A stretch of DNA of 36,983 nt, from the NCBI GenBank assembly GCA_029936315.1, contig JAPYTD010000042.1:1-36983 (forward strand), in the 5' to 3' direction. A program made the translations under genes and the position numbers. The notes under the pieces are model-generated. The model did no database searches and was not told the origin of the DNA. It saw only the letters and a program-made list of their open reading frames with translations. This stretch comes from Planctomycetota bacterium (GTDB taxonomy: Bacteria > Planctomycetota > UBA1135 > UBA2386). This document shows, piece after piece, positions 11,558 to 20,165 of the stretch (its first letter is position 1; every line of letters begins with the position of its first letter).

Positions 11558-12829
11558 CTAGCCTTCGCTGATGCGTTCGATATCCGCGCCGATGCCTTGC
11601 AACTTGCTCTCGATGCGCTCGTAACCGCGATCAATGTGGTAGACGCGGCGAACATCCGTCGCGCCGCGAGCCACCAACCCAGCAAGCACAAGACTCGCCG
11701 ACGCCCGCAGATCGCTCGCCATCACTGGCGCGCCTTGCAGTTCGTCGGTGCCTTCCACGATCGCACTCGGACCTTCGCGTCGAATGCGGGCTCCGAGACG
11801 CTGCAACTCGGACGCGTGGATGAAGCGTTCTGGGTAGATCTTTTCGGTGATGACCGAGACGCCAGTCGCGCGCGTCATCAACGTCATGAACTGCGCTTGC
11901 AAGTCTGTTGGGAAGCCCGGATAGGCCATCGTCGTGACATCGACCGCACGCAACTTGCCGGTCGGGGTCGGGATCACGGTGATCGAGTCCTTGCCGATCT
12001 CTAGCCCTGCGCCGGCAGCGCGCAGGCGATCGATGACCGAGAGCATGTGCATCGGATTGCAGTCCTGCACAACTACCGGACTGTTCATCATCACCGCGCC
12101 GCACAAGAACGTGCCGGCTTCAATGCGGTCCGGGATCATGTCCCACTCACACCCGTGCAGTGTATCGACCCCTTCGATGGTCAACAGGTGGCCACCGATG
12201 CCGCTGATGCGCGCACCACAGGCGTTGAGGAAGTTACACAGGTCCTCCATCTCCGGTTCCATCGCCGCGCATTCGAGATAGGTGGTGCCGGTGCCCAGGG
12301 ACGCGGCCATCAACACGTTCGCCGTGCCGAGCACGGTCGAGCCCATGTTGCCGCCCATGAACGTGACCCCGCCGGTCGGGCGACCGCTGATGGTCACGTA
12401 GCCGTCGGAGTGCTCGATGGTGCCACCAATGTCAGCGAGACCCTTCAGATGCAGGTCGACGGGCCGGTGGCCGAACACGCAACCACCTGGGTAGCTGACG
12501 CGAGCCACGCCGCGGCGTGCCCACAGGGGGCCTAGCACAACGAAGCTGGCACGCATCGTTCGCACCAAGTCATAGGGCGCGACGTAGACCGTCTTGTCCT
12601 TGGCGTCCATCTCGAGCGAGCCGTCGGGGCGCCAACTGTGCACCACGCCGAGCTTGCCGAGAATGCGAAGCATGTTCTCGACATCCTTGAGCCGCGGCAT
12701 GTTGCGCAGCACGACCGGACCATCAACGAGCAGTACTGCTGCCAGGATCGGCAACGCACCATTCTTGCTTCCTGAAACACGAACGGAGCCGCTCAGAACG
12801 CGACCGCCGCGAATTCGGATTCTATCCAA
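11558..12829 (-). CDS. murA: UDP-N-acetylglucosamine 1-carboxyvinyltransferase
   Basis: First committed step of peptidoglycan synthesis, moving enolpyruvate from PEP to UDP-GlcNAc. The frame is open from 13075, but the chosen start is TTG 12829, 7 nt after GGAGG, giving 423 aa and the family opening MDRIRIRGGRVLSGSVRVSG. An ATG at 12844 would put the Shine-Dalgarno inside the gene. Lys22-Asn23 (SKNGALPIL) and the PEP-attacking Cys117 in GGCVFGHRPVDLHL are in place. A Cys here, not Asp, predicts fosfomycin sensitivity by analogy. Later motifs include YPGFPTDLQAQF and ERFIHASEL. The presence of murA indicates a peptidoglycan wall. Confidence 0.96.
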   Translation of the reverse strand: MDRIRIRGGRVLSGSVRVSGSKNGALPILAAVLLVDGPVVLRNMPRLKDVENMLRILGKLGVVHSWRPDGSLEMDAKDKTVYVAPYDLVRTMRASFVVLGPLWARRGVARVSYPGGCVFGHRPVDLHLKGLADIGGTIEHSDGYVTISGRPTGGVTFMGGNMGSTVLGTANVLMAASLGTGTTYLECAAMEPEMEDLCNFLNACGARISGIGGHLLTIEGVDTLHGCEWDMIPDRIEAGTFLCGAVMMNSPVVVQDCNPMHMLSVIDRLRAAGAGLEIGKDSITVIPTPTGKLRAVDVTTMAYPGFPTDLQAQFMTLMTRATGVSVITEKIYPERFIHASELQRLGARIRREGPSAIVEGTDELQGAPVMASDLRASASLVLAGLVARGATDVRRVYHIDRGYERIESKLQGIGADIERISEG

Positions 12830-12836
12830 TGAACCC

Positions 12837-12841
12837 CCTCC
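12837..12841 (-). promoter_or_regulatory. Shine-Dalgarno GGAGG deciding the murA TTG start
   Basis: GGAGG (within GGAGGGGG) on the minus strand sits 7 nt before TTG 12827-12829. The upstream ATG at 12844 overlaps it and has no site of its own. Confidence 0.75.
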
Positions 12842-12955
12842 CATTGCAACCGGACCGAGGGCATGGCGACCGGCTGGATTAACACTGCTGAGAACGAAAC
12901 GCGCCCGCAGAACAAAGGTGCGAGGACCCCGAATCACCCAGGTGTCGTGCAGAAA

Positions 12956-12985
12956 ATGTGGATTGCTTTCCACATCCTTTCCACA
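12956..12985 (-). promoter_or_regulatory. Repeat cluster upstream of murA: two direct TGTGGAAAG plus an inverted copy
   Basis: On the minus strand TGTGGAAAG occurs at 977-985 and 966-974 (12,9xx), exactly 11 bp apart, one helical turn. The second copy also forms a 7-bp perfect inverted repeat, ATGTGGA (12956-12962) with TCCACAT (12969-12975), around a 6-bp spacer. The units fit 8 of 9 positions of the DnaA-box pattern TTWTNCACA read on the plus strand (CTTTCCACA). They lie 127-157 nt before the murA start, suggesting a protein-binding operator. The binding protein is unknown. Confidence 0.5.
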
Positions 12986-13116
12986 GAGTCTTGGGGAACG
13001 GTTGACCGATCCGAACACCGCCCTACGGCGTACCGATAGTGTGACTGTCCGATGCCATCGGTTCAAGCACCACATGCATACTTCTTCGCTTGACCGTGTA
13101 GATCGGAGCTAAAGCT

Positions 13117-13986
13117 CTAGGGACCCGGCCCTTCCCGATCGTGTTCGCTGAGATGGAGCAAGACGCACTCCAATTCCAACTCCGGCGTCAGGCGCAGCAC
13201 GCGTTCGCCGTCATGATCCAACACATAGGTGCGTTGCTGCTGATCGACTGCCACAGCTAGTGGGTCGCGGCATACTTCGCTGAGTTGCGTCAGCGGCCGC
13301 CTGGTCCCATTGGCATGTAACGCGAGCAACTGCGCATGCACGTGCTCGTGATCGACGAGGAGGATCGTGCCATCGGCGAGACGCACCAAATGACCGGGCC
13401 GGGCCAGGAAATCGCCTTGGTTGACCGCGATTTCGTGGCTGAACGTGCCGTCCGCGCGAAAGCACTGCAGGCGACCACGCAGCGTGTCTGAGACCACGAT
13501 CCCTTTGTCGTCGGCCCAGATTCCGCGCGGCGCCGCCCATTTGTTCGCCGCATCGCCGCGCGCCGGCAAGCCAGCGAGCACCCGCCCATCGACGTGAAAG
13601 CACTGCACCGAGCGCCTTCGCGCCTGCTCACCCGTGCTGACGTAGACCCGCTCGAGGTGCGCCGCCACGGCATGTGGCCGATCCAAGACTCCGGGGCGAT
13701 CGCGGCCGTGATCGCGGGCTTCGTTGGTCGTCAACCCGAGGTCACCGAGGTGCTGGCCAAACGCGTTGAAGCGTCGCACCGACTGATTGTGGGCATCGGC
13801 GACGAAGATCCGGAAGTGCCGATCGATCGTGACGCCACCGGCGTCAGAATAGCCAGATGGCCCGACCGGGATGCACCAGGACGAAACACACTCCCGCGCT
13901 TCGAGGTCATACAGGAACACGTGGCCACGCCCAGCGGACCATGTGACGCATAGCAAGTTGTTCCGGACCGCCAAACCGCCGATCAT
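13117..13986 (-). CDS. NHL-repeat beta-propeller protein
   Basis: 289 aa from ATG 13986. A TTG at 14019 would add 11 residues (MAAVGQVASCA). The protein is a series of NHL-type blades: DAGGVTIDRHFRIFVADAHNQSVRRFNAFG, and later LDRPHAVAAHLERVYVSTGE, APRGIWADDKGIVVSDTLRGRLQCFRADG, and DPLAVAVDQQQRTYVLDH. That pattern implies a roughly six-bladed propeller. There is no signal peptide, no membrane segment and no catalytic motif. The role is probably binding or scaffolding, but this cannot be specified. Its start codon lies only 8 bp from that of the divergent lipoprotein gene. The run stops upstream of the murA control region, so it could also share transcription with murA. Confidence 0.78.
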   Translation of the reverse strand: MIGGLAVRNNLLCVTWSAGRGHVFLYDLEARECVSSWCIPVGPSGYSDAGGVTIDRHFRIFVADAHNQSVRRFNAFGQHLGDLGLTTNEARDHGRDRPGVLDRPHAVAAHLERVYVSTGEQARRRSVQCFHVDGRVLAGLPARGDAANKWAAPRGIWADDKGIVVSDTLRGRLQCFRADGTFSHEIAVNQGDFLARPGHLVRLADGTILLVDHEHVHAQLLALHANGTRRPLTQLSEVCRDPLAVAVDQQQRTYVLDHDGERVLRLTPELELECVLLHLSEHDREGPGP

Positions 13987-13994
13987 TGCGCACG

Positions 13995-14420
13995 ATGCTA
14001 CCTGACCAACTGCTGCCAAGCGGCAAAGCGTTCTCCGGATTGCAGCCAGGGATCTGTGGCCTCGTTGGCGTTCTGCTCGCCGCCATGCTCACGGTGGGCA
14101 GTTGCTCAACGATGCCCGAGCCCAGCTACCCACCGCATCAAGACCATCGATTTGATGCGAGCTTTCTGATCGGAGATGTTGGCAAACTACCGTTTCTGGT
14201 CACGTCGACCAACGTCGTCTTGCACCGACTCGAGCTGGACCCAAAACCCGACGATGAGCTGTTCGGCGGCGACGCACGCTGGTTTGTCTACCCGCCTGGC
14301 ACGACAGTGAAGGTACGCGGTGCCTTGCGTGCGTACGCGACGCACGACGGCAAGATACCTAGTCTCAAGGACCTGCTGCAAACGAGTGCCGCACGCATGA
14401 CCTCCCTCATCACCTTCTAA
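13995..14420 (+). CDS. Predicted lipoprotein of unknown function
   Basis: 141 aa from ATG 13995. A TTG at 13986 in frame is an alternative start. The N-terminus has Lys11, a hydrophobic stretch CGLVGVLLAAMLTV (21-34) and a lipobox-like VGSC with Cys37, so lipidation is likely though the box is not ideal. The mature part (FLIGDVGKLPFLVTSTNVVL, then LELDPKPDDELFGGDARWF) has no recognised domain. The gene is followed by a 19-bp tandem duplication that begins in its stop codon, then galT, 44 bp on. Confidence 0.6.
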   Translation: MLPDQLLPSGKAFSGLQPGICGLVGVLLAAMLTVGSCSTMPEPSYPPHQDHRFDASFLIGDVGKLPFLVTSTNVVLHRLELDPKPDDELFGGDARWFVYPPGTTVKVRGALRAYATHDGKIPSLKDLLQTSAARMTSLITF

Positions 14421-14456
14421 GCAGAACTGGCCGACTGAAGCAAAACTGGCCGAACG
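14419..14456 (+). repeat. 19-bp imperfect tandem duplication spanning a stop codon
   Basis: AAGCAGAACTGGCCGACTG (14419-14437) is followed directly by AAGCAAAACTGGCCGAACG (14438-14456), 16 of 19 identical. The first copy starts with the last two bases of the lipoprotein TAA. The repeat fills nearly the whole gap before galT. Confidence 0.8.
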
Positions 14457-14464
14457 CCTCCCCC

Positions 14465-15397
14465 ATGAGCGAACCCGAACCGCGCACCATCGTCGATCCA
14501 ACGACCGGCCGCCCCATCCTGATGGCGCCAAAACGTCAACAGCGACCGATGCACACCGGCAGCAAGCCGACCGACAAGCGCTGTCCTTTCTGCAGCGGCA
14601 ACGAGGCGGACACCCCGCCCGAAGTCGACGCCGTACGCGACGACGGCACGGCGAGAGACACGCCCGGGTGGCGCGTGCGCGCGTTCGCCAACTTGTATCC
14701 GGCAACTCGCCACCACGAAGTCATCGCCGAAGGCGCAGCGCATACGGAGCACCCGAGTGACCTCGATGCTGCGACCTGGGCGGACGCCATCGTCGTCTGG
14801 CAGCGCCGTATCACCGCGCTCGAAGCCAGGCCGGGCATCGCCTGCGCATTTTTCTTCAAGAACGTCGGTGCGCGCGCCGGCGCGTCGATTGCGCACAACC
14901 ACAGCCAGGTGATCGGCCTCGACAGGCTGCCACCGCGACTCGAACTCGAACGCAGCCAACAGCGCGCGCATGGTCGCTGCCTGACCTGCGCGTCGCTCGA
15001 GCACGCCGAGGCCGAACAACGCGTCATCGTCGCAACCGAACAGTTTGTGGCGCTCGCGCCCGAGCCACCAAAGTTGCCGTTCGAAACGTGGCTGATGCCG
15101 CGCGACTGCGGCAGTGATTTCCTGACCACTGACGCCGAAGCCCTCGCAGCGGCGCTGCATCCATGGCTGCAAGCCGTCGGCCACGGGCTAAATCGCGCGC
15201 CGTGCAACCTGTGGCTGCACCACGTGCCGGCCCCCCTGCTCGACCATGGCGAAACGTTCCATTGGCATTTCGAACTGCAGCCACGCACCGGCCAGCTAGC
15301 CGGGCTTGAACTCGGTGGCGACATGTACATCAATTCCGTACCGGCCGCAGTAACCGCGGCACGCCTACGCGCGGGGCTGGCGGAACATCCAAGCTAG
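14465..15397 (+). CDS. galT: Galactose-1-phosphate uridylyltransferase family (HIT superfamily)
   Basis: The family exchanges UMP between UDP-glucose and galactose 1-phosphate in the Leloir pathway, and close relatives act as ADP-glucose phosphorylases. The 310-aa product has the zinc-ligand motif CPFCSGNE (Cys40, Cys43), the active-site HNHSQ with His144 and nucleophile His146, then FETWLMPR and a C-terminal GGDMYINSVP closely matching the GalT signature. The length is slightly short (E. coli GalT is about 350). No galK or galE is near, so the precise nucleotide substrate is open. A hairpin follows the stop codon. Confidence 0.88.
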   Translation: MSEPEPRTIVDPTTGRPILMAPKRQQRPMHTGSKPTDKRCPFCSGNEADTPPEVDAVRDDGTARDTPGWRVRAFANLYPATRHHEVIAEGAAHTEHPSDLDAATWADAIVVWQRRITALEARPGIACAFFFKNVGARAGASIAHNHSQVIGLDRLPPRLELERSQQRAHGRCLTCASLEHAEAEQRVIVATEQFVALAPEPPKLPFETWLMPRDCGSDFLTTDAEALAAALHPWLQAVGHGLNRAPCNLWLHHVPAPLLDHGETFHWHFELQPRTGQLAGLELGGDMYINSVPAAVTAARLRAGLAEHPS

Positions 15398-15403
15398 GCA
15401 GGC

Positions 15404-15448
15404 GGCCCGCAATCCGGCGGCACCGGCACGGCACGATTGCGCCGGGCC
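15404..15448 (+). terminator. GC-rich hairpin downstream of galT
   Basis: GGCCC plus GCAATC (15404-15414) pair with GATTGC (15435-15440) and GGGCC (15444-15448), with a 3-nt bulge GCC on the 3' arm. The loop is about 20 nt. It starts 7 nt after the galT stop. There is no T-run, so Rho-independent activity is uncertain, but the position suggests a transcript end or a stabilising 3' structure. Confidence 0.4.
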
Positions 15449-15543
15449 CTAACGAATCTGGCCCAACCCGTTGCATCACAGTCCAGCTACAGAGACAGTC
15501 CGCTCGTACAGAAGCCCTCATCGGCCCACTCCTCGCTCACGGA

Positions 15544-17427
15544 ATGACGAACCAACCCAAGCAACAGTGGGGCTCGCGCCTCGGTGTGATCCTCGCTGTA
15601 TCCGGCTCCGCAGTCGGCCTCGGCAACTTCCTGCGCTTCCCCGGCAATGCGGCCGAGAACGGTGGCGGCGCGTTCATGATCCCGTACTTCATCGCGCTGG
15701 TGCTGCTCGGGATTCCGATCGGCTGGGCGGAATGGACGATGGGTCGCTACGGCGGTCGCAAGGGCTTCCACAGTGCCCCCGCGATCCTCGGTGTCTTCAC
15801 CAAGGGTCCAGTCGGTCGCTACCTCGGCGTGTTCGGCGTGCTGATCCCGCTCGGGGTCTACTTCTATTACGTGCTGATTGAGACGTGGTGTCTCTACTTC
15901 GTCATCCAGTACGTCAGCGGCGGCATCGGCATCGACCCCTCAGCGCCAATTGGCAGCTCCACGGAAGTCGGCAGCCAGGTCGAAGTCACCCACACGTTCT
16001 TCAACCAGATCACTGGCGCCACGGAAAACGGCATCCTGTTCTCGCAACCAGACGGCGGTGGTTTCCACCCAATCGTCTGGACGTTCTTGCTGGTCGCGTC
16101 GATCAACATCTACTTCATCTTCCGCGGCATCTCGAAGGGCATCGAAGCAGTTTGCAAGATAGCGATGCCCATCATGGCGATTCTCGGTGTGCTCATCCTG
16201 ATCCGCGTGCTGACGCTCGGCACGCCCGATGAAGCCAAGCCCGAACAGAGTGTGCTGCATGGCCTGGGCTACCTCTGGAACCCGGACCTCAGCAAACTCA
16301 CCGACTTCAAGACGTGGCTCGCCGCGTCGGGACAGATCTTCTTTTCTCTGTCGGTCGGCTTTGGCGTGATCATCAACTACGCGTCCTACATGAAGAAGAA
16401 GGACGACGTGGTGCTGTCAGGCTTGACCGCCTCGGCGACCAACGAGTTCTTCGAAGTGGCGCTCGGCGGCATGATCGCGGTCACCGCCTCGATCGTGTTC
16501 GTTGGGGTTGCGGTAACGCAAGAAGGCACCGGCGGCACCATGAGCCTCGGCTTCAAGACGCTGCCAATGGTGTTCGCGTCCATGCCCGCTGGCAATTTCT
16601 TCGGCGGCGCGTTCTTCCTGATCCTGTTCTTGGCAGCCATCACCAGCTCGCTGTCGATGCTGCAACCGACCAAGGCGTTCATCGAAGAGAGCGTCGGCGT
16701 CACCCGCATCGGCTCGACCGTGATCGTCACCGTCTGGGGCCTGGTCGGCAACCTGTTCGTGCTCTACTACTCGAAGGGCCTGATCGCGCTCGACACGATC
16801 GACTTCTGGGTTGGCACGTTCTTCATCTTGGTCGTCGCGGGCATCCAGATCATCGCGTTCGGCTGGATCTTCGGGATCGACAAGGGTCTGAAGGAAGCGC
16901 ATGAGGGATCGAACATGCGCATCCCGGCGGTGTTCGGCTTCATCATGAAGTACATATCGCCAACGTTCCTGTTGATCGTTGTCATTGGTTTCTGCATCAA
17001 CAACGCACCTGGCTACGTCGACAAACTGTTCGGCCACATCGAGGTCGAACTAAGCGATCCATCACCTCCCAAGGACGTCGACGACGAAGCCAAAAAGGGT
17101 TGGACGTATGTGTGGACCCAGTCGTCCGGCAAGCCGGGCACCCTGACCAAGACCACCGAAGCCACGGCGAACTTCGTCGCAGCAGAACGAGCCGTTGAAG
17201 AGAATAACTACGACGTCGCGTTCCAGGTCGTCATCAACGACGGCACGAACACGCGCACCGAGACGGTGACGCAGGGTATCGATGTCGAAGGTCCGCCGGG
17301 TGCCCGCAAGACGTGGCTCTTGCTGTTGGTGACCATCGCTGGCATTGCACTGCTTGTCTTCAAGGGTTCCAAGCGCAGCCGGGAACTCGGCCTCGACATC
17401 GACGGCCGAGAGCCACTCAACGACTAG
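15544..17427 (+). CDS. Neurotransmitter:sodium symporter (SNF) family transporter with periplasmic Ig/PKD-like insert
   Basis: Na+-dependent amino-acid uptake carrier of the LeuT fold. The 627-aa protein opens with the family signature GSAVGLGNFLRFPGNAAENGGG, which holds the unwound helix 1 and Na+ sites, and QIFFSLSVGFGVIINYASYM marks helix 6. Twelve membrane segments can be drawn, the last being TWLLLLVTIAGIALLVF (590-606). Between segments 11 and 12, about residues 505-588, lies an extra hydrophilic domain reading TYVWTQSSGKPGTL, then a FQVVINDGTNTRTETV strand pair, which looks like a PKD/REJ-type Ig fold. Topology puts it outside the membrane. The 46-aa MetS-like gene follows 33 bp later, as in MetPS-type transporters that need a small subunit, so methionine/alanine-type substrates are plausible. 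Confidence 0.9.
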   Translation: MTNQPKQQWGSRLGVILAVSGSAVGLGNFLRFPGNAAENGGGAFMIPYFIALVLLGIPIGWAEWTMGRYGGRKGFHSAPAILGVFTKGPVGRYLGVFGVLIPLGVYFYYVLIETWCLYFVIQYVSGGIGIDPSAPIGSSTEVGSQVEVTHTFFNQITGATENGILFSQPDGGGFHPIVWTFLLVASINIYFIFRGISKGIEAVCKIAMPIMAILGVLILIRVLTLGTPDEAKPEQSVLHGLGYLWNPDLSKLTDFKTWLAASGQIFFSLSVGFGVIINYASYMKKKDDVVLSGLTASATNEFFEVALGGMIAVTASIVFVGVAVTQEGTGGTMSLGFKTLPMVFASMPAGNFFGGAFFLILFLAAITSSLSMLQPTKAFIEESVGVTRIGSTVIVTVWGLVGNLFVLYYSKGLIALDTIDFWVGTFFILVVAGIQIIAFGWIFGIDKGLKEAHEGSNMRIPAVFGFIMKYISPTFLLIVVIGFCINNAPGYVDKLFGHIEVELSDPSPPKDVDDEAKKGWTYVWTQSSGKPGTLTKTTEATANFVAAERAVEENNYDVAFQVVINDGTNTRTETVTQGIDVEGPPGARKTWLLLLVTIAGIALLVFKGSKRSRELGLDIDGREPLND

Positions 17428-17460
17428 TCGGTCACCACAACATCTACTGAGGACGCACTC

Positions 17461-17601
17461 ATGCTCGCAGAAACACTGACCACAACCGGCTGGATCTTCA
17501 TGCTGACCTCCATTGGAGCGGTCACCACGTTGGTCATCTGCTGCTACAAGAAGATCCTGACGGCCCCTGCAAACGACGAGCCGGATGTCCCCGGCTCGTA
17601 G
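17461..17601 (+). CDS. MetS-like small membrane subunit (46 aa)
   Basis: A 46-aa ORF right after the SNF-family transporter. It has one hydrophobic helix, WIFMLTSIGAVTTLVICC (11-28), then basic YKKIL and an acidic tail ending DVPGS. In corynebacterial MetPS and related systems the NSS transporter requires such a one-helix partner encoded just downstream, so a subunit role is likely. Sequence match to the family is weak and the call rests on size, topology and position. A hairpin follows it. Confidence 0.65.
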   Translation: MLAETLTTTGWIFMLTSIGAVTTLVICCYKKILTAPANDEPDVPGS

Positions 17602-17604
17602 CGG

Positions 17605-17619
17605 GTGCCGCAACGGCAC
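17605..17619. terminator. Hairpin between convergent transporter and YbjQ-family genes
   Basis: GTGCCG (17605-17610) pairs perfectly with CGGCAC (17614-17619) around CAA, within the 33-bp gap between two convergent stop codons. It has no flanking T-run. The position suits a shared transcript end. Confidence 0.45.
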
Positions 17620-17634
17620 TAGCCTGCTGACTGC

Positions 17635-17958
17635 CTAGTCTGCTGGCTGCACAGTCACCGCAGTTCCAAACGCGAGGATTTCGCACATCCCCGCTGCGAT
17701 AGAACTGGTCGTGTAGCGAACGCCGATCACCGCGTTCGCTCCAAGCGCCTCAGCCTGTTCGATCAAGCGTTTCTTCGCCTTACGACGCGCCTCGGTCATC
17801 ATCTCCGAGTAGCCGCGGATTTCGCCGCCGAATATGGACTTGAGCCCAGCGGCGATGTCGCGCCCCAGGTGCTTGGACTGCACCATGTTGGCTTCAACCA
17901 ACCCATGTTCGGCAACAATGCGATAGCCAGCAAGGCTTCCAGTCGTTGTCAACAGCAT
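17635..17958 (-). CDS. YbjQ/UPF0145-family protein
   Basis: 107 aa from ATG 17958, the same length as E. coli YbjQ. The open frame extends to 18000, but the family begins at MLLTTTGSLAGYRIVAEHG. Typical segments are GLVEANMVQSKHLGRD, the GGEIRGYSEMMTEAR block and ANAVIGVRYTTSSI. Members form a small oligomeric alpha/beta fold once suggested to bind heavy metals. The function is not established. It lies 94 bp downstream of asnS on the same strand with no proof of cotranscription. Confidence 0.9.
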   Translation of the reverse strand: MLLTTTGSLAGYRIVAEHGLVEANMVQSKHLGRDIAAGLKSIFGGEIRGYSEMMTEARRKAKKRLIEQAEALGANAVIGVRYTTSSIAAGMCEILAFGTAVTVQPAD

Positions 17959-18052
17959 GCGCAAAACAACACATGGGCCTGAAGGATATTGCCAGCGCAA
18001 AGCTCAATTGATCAAGCGACCCCGCCAGCAGCATCACCTTTCTGCGCCGCAA

Positions 18053-19453
18053 CTAGAACGTCGCCGATCCCGGCACTCGCGGATACGGGATCGCGTCGCG
18101 GATGTTTTGCAGCCCCATCATGTAGACGATCAAACGTTCGAAGCCGAGACCGAAGCCGGCATGCGGCACGGTACCGTAGCGGCGTAAGTCGCGGTACCAC
18201 CAGTAGTGCGCGGGATCGATGTCCATCGCGGCCATGCGAGCGTCGAGCACATCGAGACGCTCTTCGCGCTGGCTGCCGCCGATGATCTCGCCAATGCCGG
18301 GCGCCAGGATATCCATCGCAGCGACCGTCTTCTGGTCGTCGTTCATGCGCATGTAGAACGCCTTGATGCTGGACGGATAGTTCATGACGACTACCGGGCG
18401 CCCGATGTGCTCTTCGCACAGAAAGCGCTCGTGCTCCGTCTGCAGGTCGACGCCCCACTCCGGCGCATAGTCGAACTTCTTGCCCGACTTCTGCAGCACC
18501 TCGATCGCGTCGCCGTAGTCGATGCGTTCGAACGACGCCTCCTGGAACTTCTCCAGGCGATCGATCACGCCCTTCTCGATGCGTTCCTCGCAGAACTCCA
18601 AGTCGTCGCTCCGCACTTCCAGCACGTGTCGGAAGACGTGCTTCAAGAACGCTTCTGCCAGATCCGCATCGTCATTGAGGTCGGCAAACGCAATCTCCGG
18701 CTCGACCATCCAGAACTCGGCGAGGTGCCGCGTCGTGTTGCTGTTCTCGGCCCGGAACGTCGGGCCAAACGTGTAAACCTTCGACAACGCCAGGCAGTAG
18801 GCCTCGACGTTGAGTTGCCCCGACACGGTCAAGAACGACTCGGTGCCGAAGAAGTCCTTCTGCCACTCGACCTCGCCTTTGTCGTTCTTCGGCAGGTTCA
18901 ACACATCGAGCGCGCTGACCCGAAACATGTCACCAGCTCCCTCGGCATCACTCGCCGTAATGATCGGCGTGTTGACCCAGAAGAACTCGTTCTTGGTGAA
19001 GAAGTCGTGGATCGCAAATGCCGCCGCATGCCGGATGCGAGCGACCGCACCAAAGGTGTTGGTGCGCGGCCGCAAGTGCGCTTGCTCGCGCAAGAACTCG
19101 AGGCTGTGTTGCTTTGGCTGGATCGGGTAGGTCTCCGGATCGTCGACGAGCCCGAGCACATCAACCGCAGCGGCCTGGATCTCGACCGTCTGGCCGCGCC
19201 CCTTCGATTCGACCAAGGTGCCGCGCACAACCAACGACGCACCGGCCGTCAGCTTCTGCACCTCGTCGACGTAATTGGCGAGTTCCTTTCTGGCGACGAC
19301 CTGGATCGTGCCCTGGCAACTGCCATCGCTGACCTGGATGAACGACAACCCGGCCTTGCTGTCGCGGCGCGTTCGCACCCAACCGCGAATCTCGACCTGG
19401 CTATCGATGGCGACCTGCCCCTTGAGCAGCTTGGCAATACTGACTGTCTGCAT
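18053..19453 (-). CDS. asnS: Asparaginyl-tRNA synthetase
   Basis: Class II synthetase charging tRNA-Asn with asparagine. From ATG 19453 the product is 466 aa, equal to E. coli AsnRS. An upstream in-frame alternative (19501) adds an unlikely 16 residues. An N-terminal OB-fold anticodon-binding domain (about 1-110; [20 protein letters not shown]) is followed by the catalytic core. Motif 2 is [17 protein letters not shown] and motif 3 is [15 protein letters not shown]. The [18 protein letters not shown] block separates it from AspRS. AsnRS means the cell need not make Asn-tRNA only through the GatCAB transamidation route. It is downstream of a GNAT gene on the same strand. Confidence 0.96.
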   Translation of the reverse strand: MQTVSIAKLLKGQVAIDSQVEIRGWVRTRRDSKAGLSFIQVSDGSCQGTIQVVARKELANYVDEVQKLTAGASLVVRGTLVESKGRGQTVEIQAAAVDVLGLVDDPETYPIQPKQHSLEFLREQAHLRPRTNTFGAVARIRHAAAFAIHDFFTKNEFFWVNTPIITASDAEGAGDMFRVSALDVLNLPKNDKGEVEWQKDFFGTESFLTVSGQLNVEAYCLALSKVYTFGPTFRAENSNTTRHLAEFWMVEPEIAFADLNDDADLAEAFLKHVFRHVLEVRSDDLEFCEERIEKGVIDRLEKFQEASFERIDYGDAIEVLQKSGKKFDYAPEWGVDLQTEHERFLCEEHIGRPVVVMNYPSSIKAFYMRMNDDQKTVAAMDILAPGIGEIIGGSQREERLDVLDARMAAMDIDPAHYWWYRDLRRYGTVPHAGFGLGFERLIVYMMGLQNIRDAIPYPRVPGSATF

Positions 19454-19601
19454 GATTTCTCGACGACTGAGCAAACAGCGCGGCGGGAACGGTGCCAACA
19501 AGAGTTTTGGGGCAGGCAGCGCTGGCGATGCAGCTAGCTAGCAAACGTGGGCTGGACGCGCGCCGTGACCATCGGACCGACGGTTAAGGGCGTCGCCGCG
19601 T

Positions 19602-20075
19602 CTAGACGCTGACGTCGAGCGGCGAGCGACCGCCGGCATGCACCATGCGCTCCATACGGATCCGGCTGTCACTGATACCCTTGGACTCAAAGCCAAGCTC
19701 AGCGAAGAAGCCGAGCGCCGGCTCGTTTTGGATGTCGATGTAGGCGACGAGGCGGCGCATGCCGACCTCACGGGCGCGGGCCAACGCCTCCTGAAACATC
19801 TTGCGGCCGTGGCCGCCGCGGCGCTGCTCTGGGGCGACGACCATCGTGATCTCGGCGACCCCGTCCGGGGCGCAATCCAAGCGCACCAGCCCGGCTGGCT
19901 GACCACCGGCGTGGGCTACGAGGGCGACGATGCGCCGATCTCGGAGCAAGCGCTCCGGCCACGCCGAACTTCCGCGCGGCAGCTGCAGGCCCGGACCACT
20001 CAGCCACGGAGCGACGAACTCTGCATCAGCAAGCTCGAAGGGACGCAACTGCAGGGATGCGGTGGGGTTGGTCAT
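19602..20075 (-). CDS. GNAT-family N-acetyltransferase
   Basis: 157 aa from ATG 20075. The frame reaches back to 20183, but alignment with GNATs starts at LQLRPFELADAEFV. Acetyl-CoA-binding motif A is clear (EITMVVAPEQRRGGHGRKMF, with the RRGGHG loop), followed by RLVAYIDIQNEPALGFFAELGF, the usual strand 5 and helix. The substrate is unknown; no neighbour gives a hint. It is divergent from nusA. Confidence 0.83.
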   Translation of the reverse strand: MTNPTASLQLRPFELADAEFVAPWLSGPGLQLPRGSSAWPERLLRDRRIVALVAHAGGQPAGLVRLDCAPDGVAEITMVVAPEQRRGGHGRKMFQEALARAREVGMRRLVAYIDIQNEPALGFFAELGFESKGISDSRIRMERMVHAGGRSPLDVSV

Positions 20076-20165
20076 GGGCGAGTGGTGCAATCTAGCATCG
20101 TACCGAAACAGGTAACCACCGGAAGCCGGACACTTTGGCAACCGCGACATTGCCAACCCGTTCGC

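Noticed and set aside
12956-12985. Replication origin marked by DnaA boxes
   Set aside because: Only three imperfect boxes, no AT-rich unwinding region and no dnaA or dnaN nearby.
18206-19537. 443-aa plus-strand frame opposite asnS
   Set aside because: Antisense of a complete AsnRS.
19598-19609. 12-bp perfect palindrome GCGTCTAGACGC at the GNAT stop codon
   Set aside because: It is mostly coding sequence plus stop, has no loop and no partner sites; probably chance.
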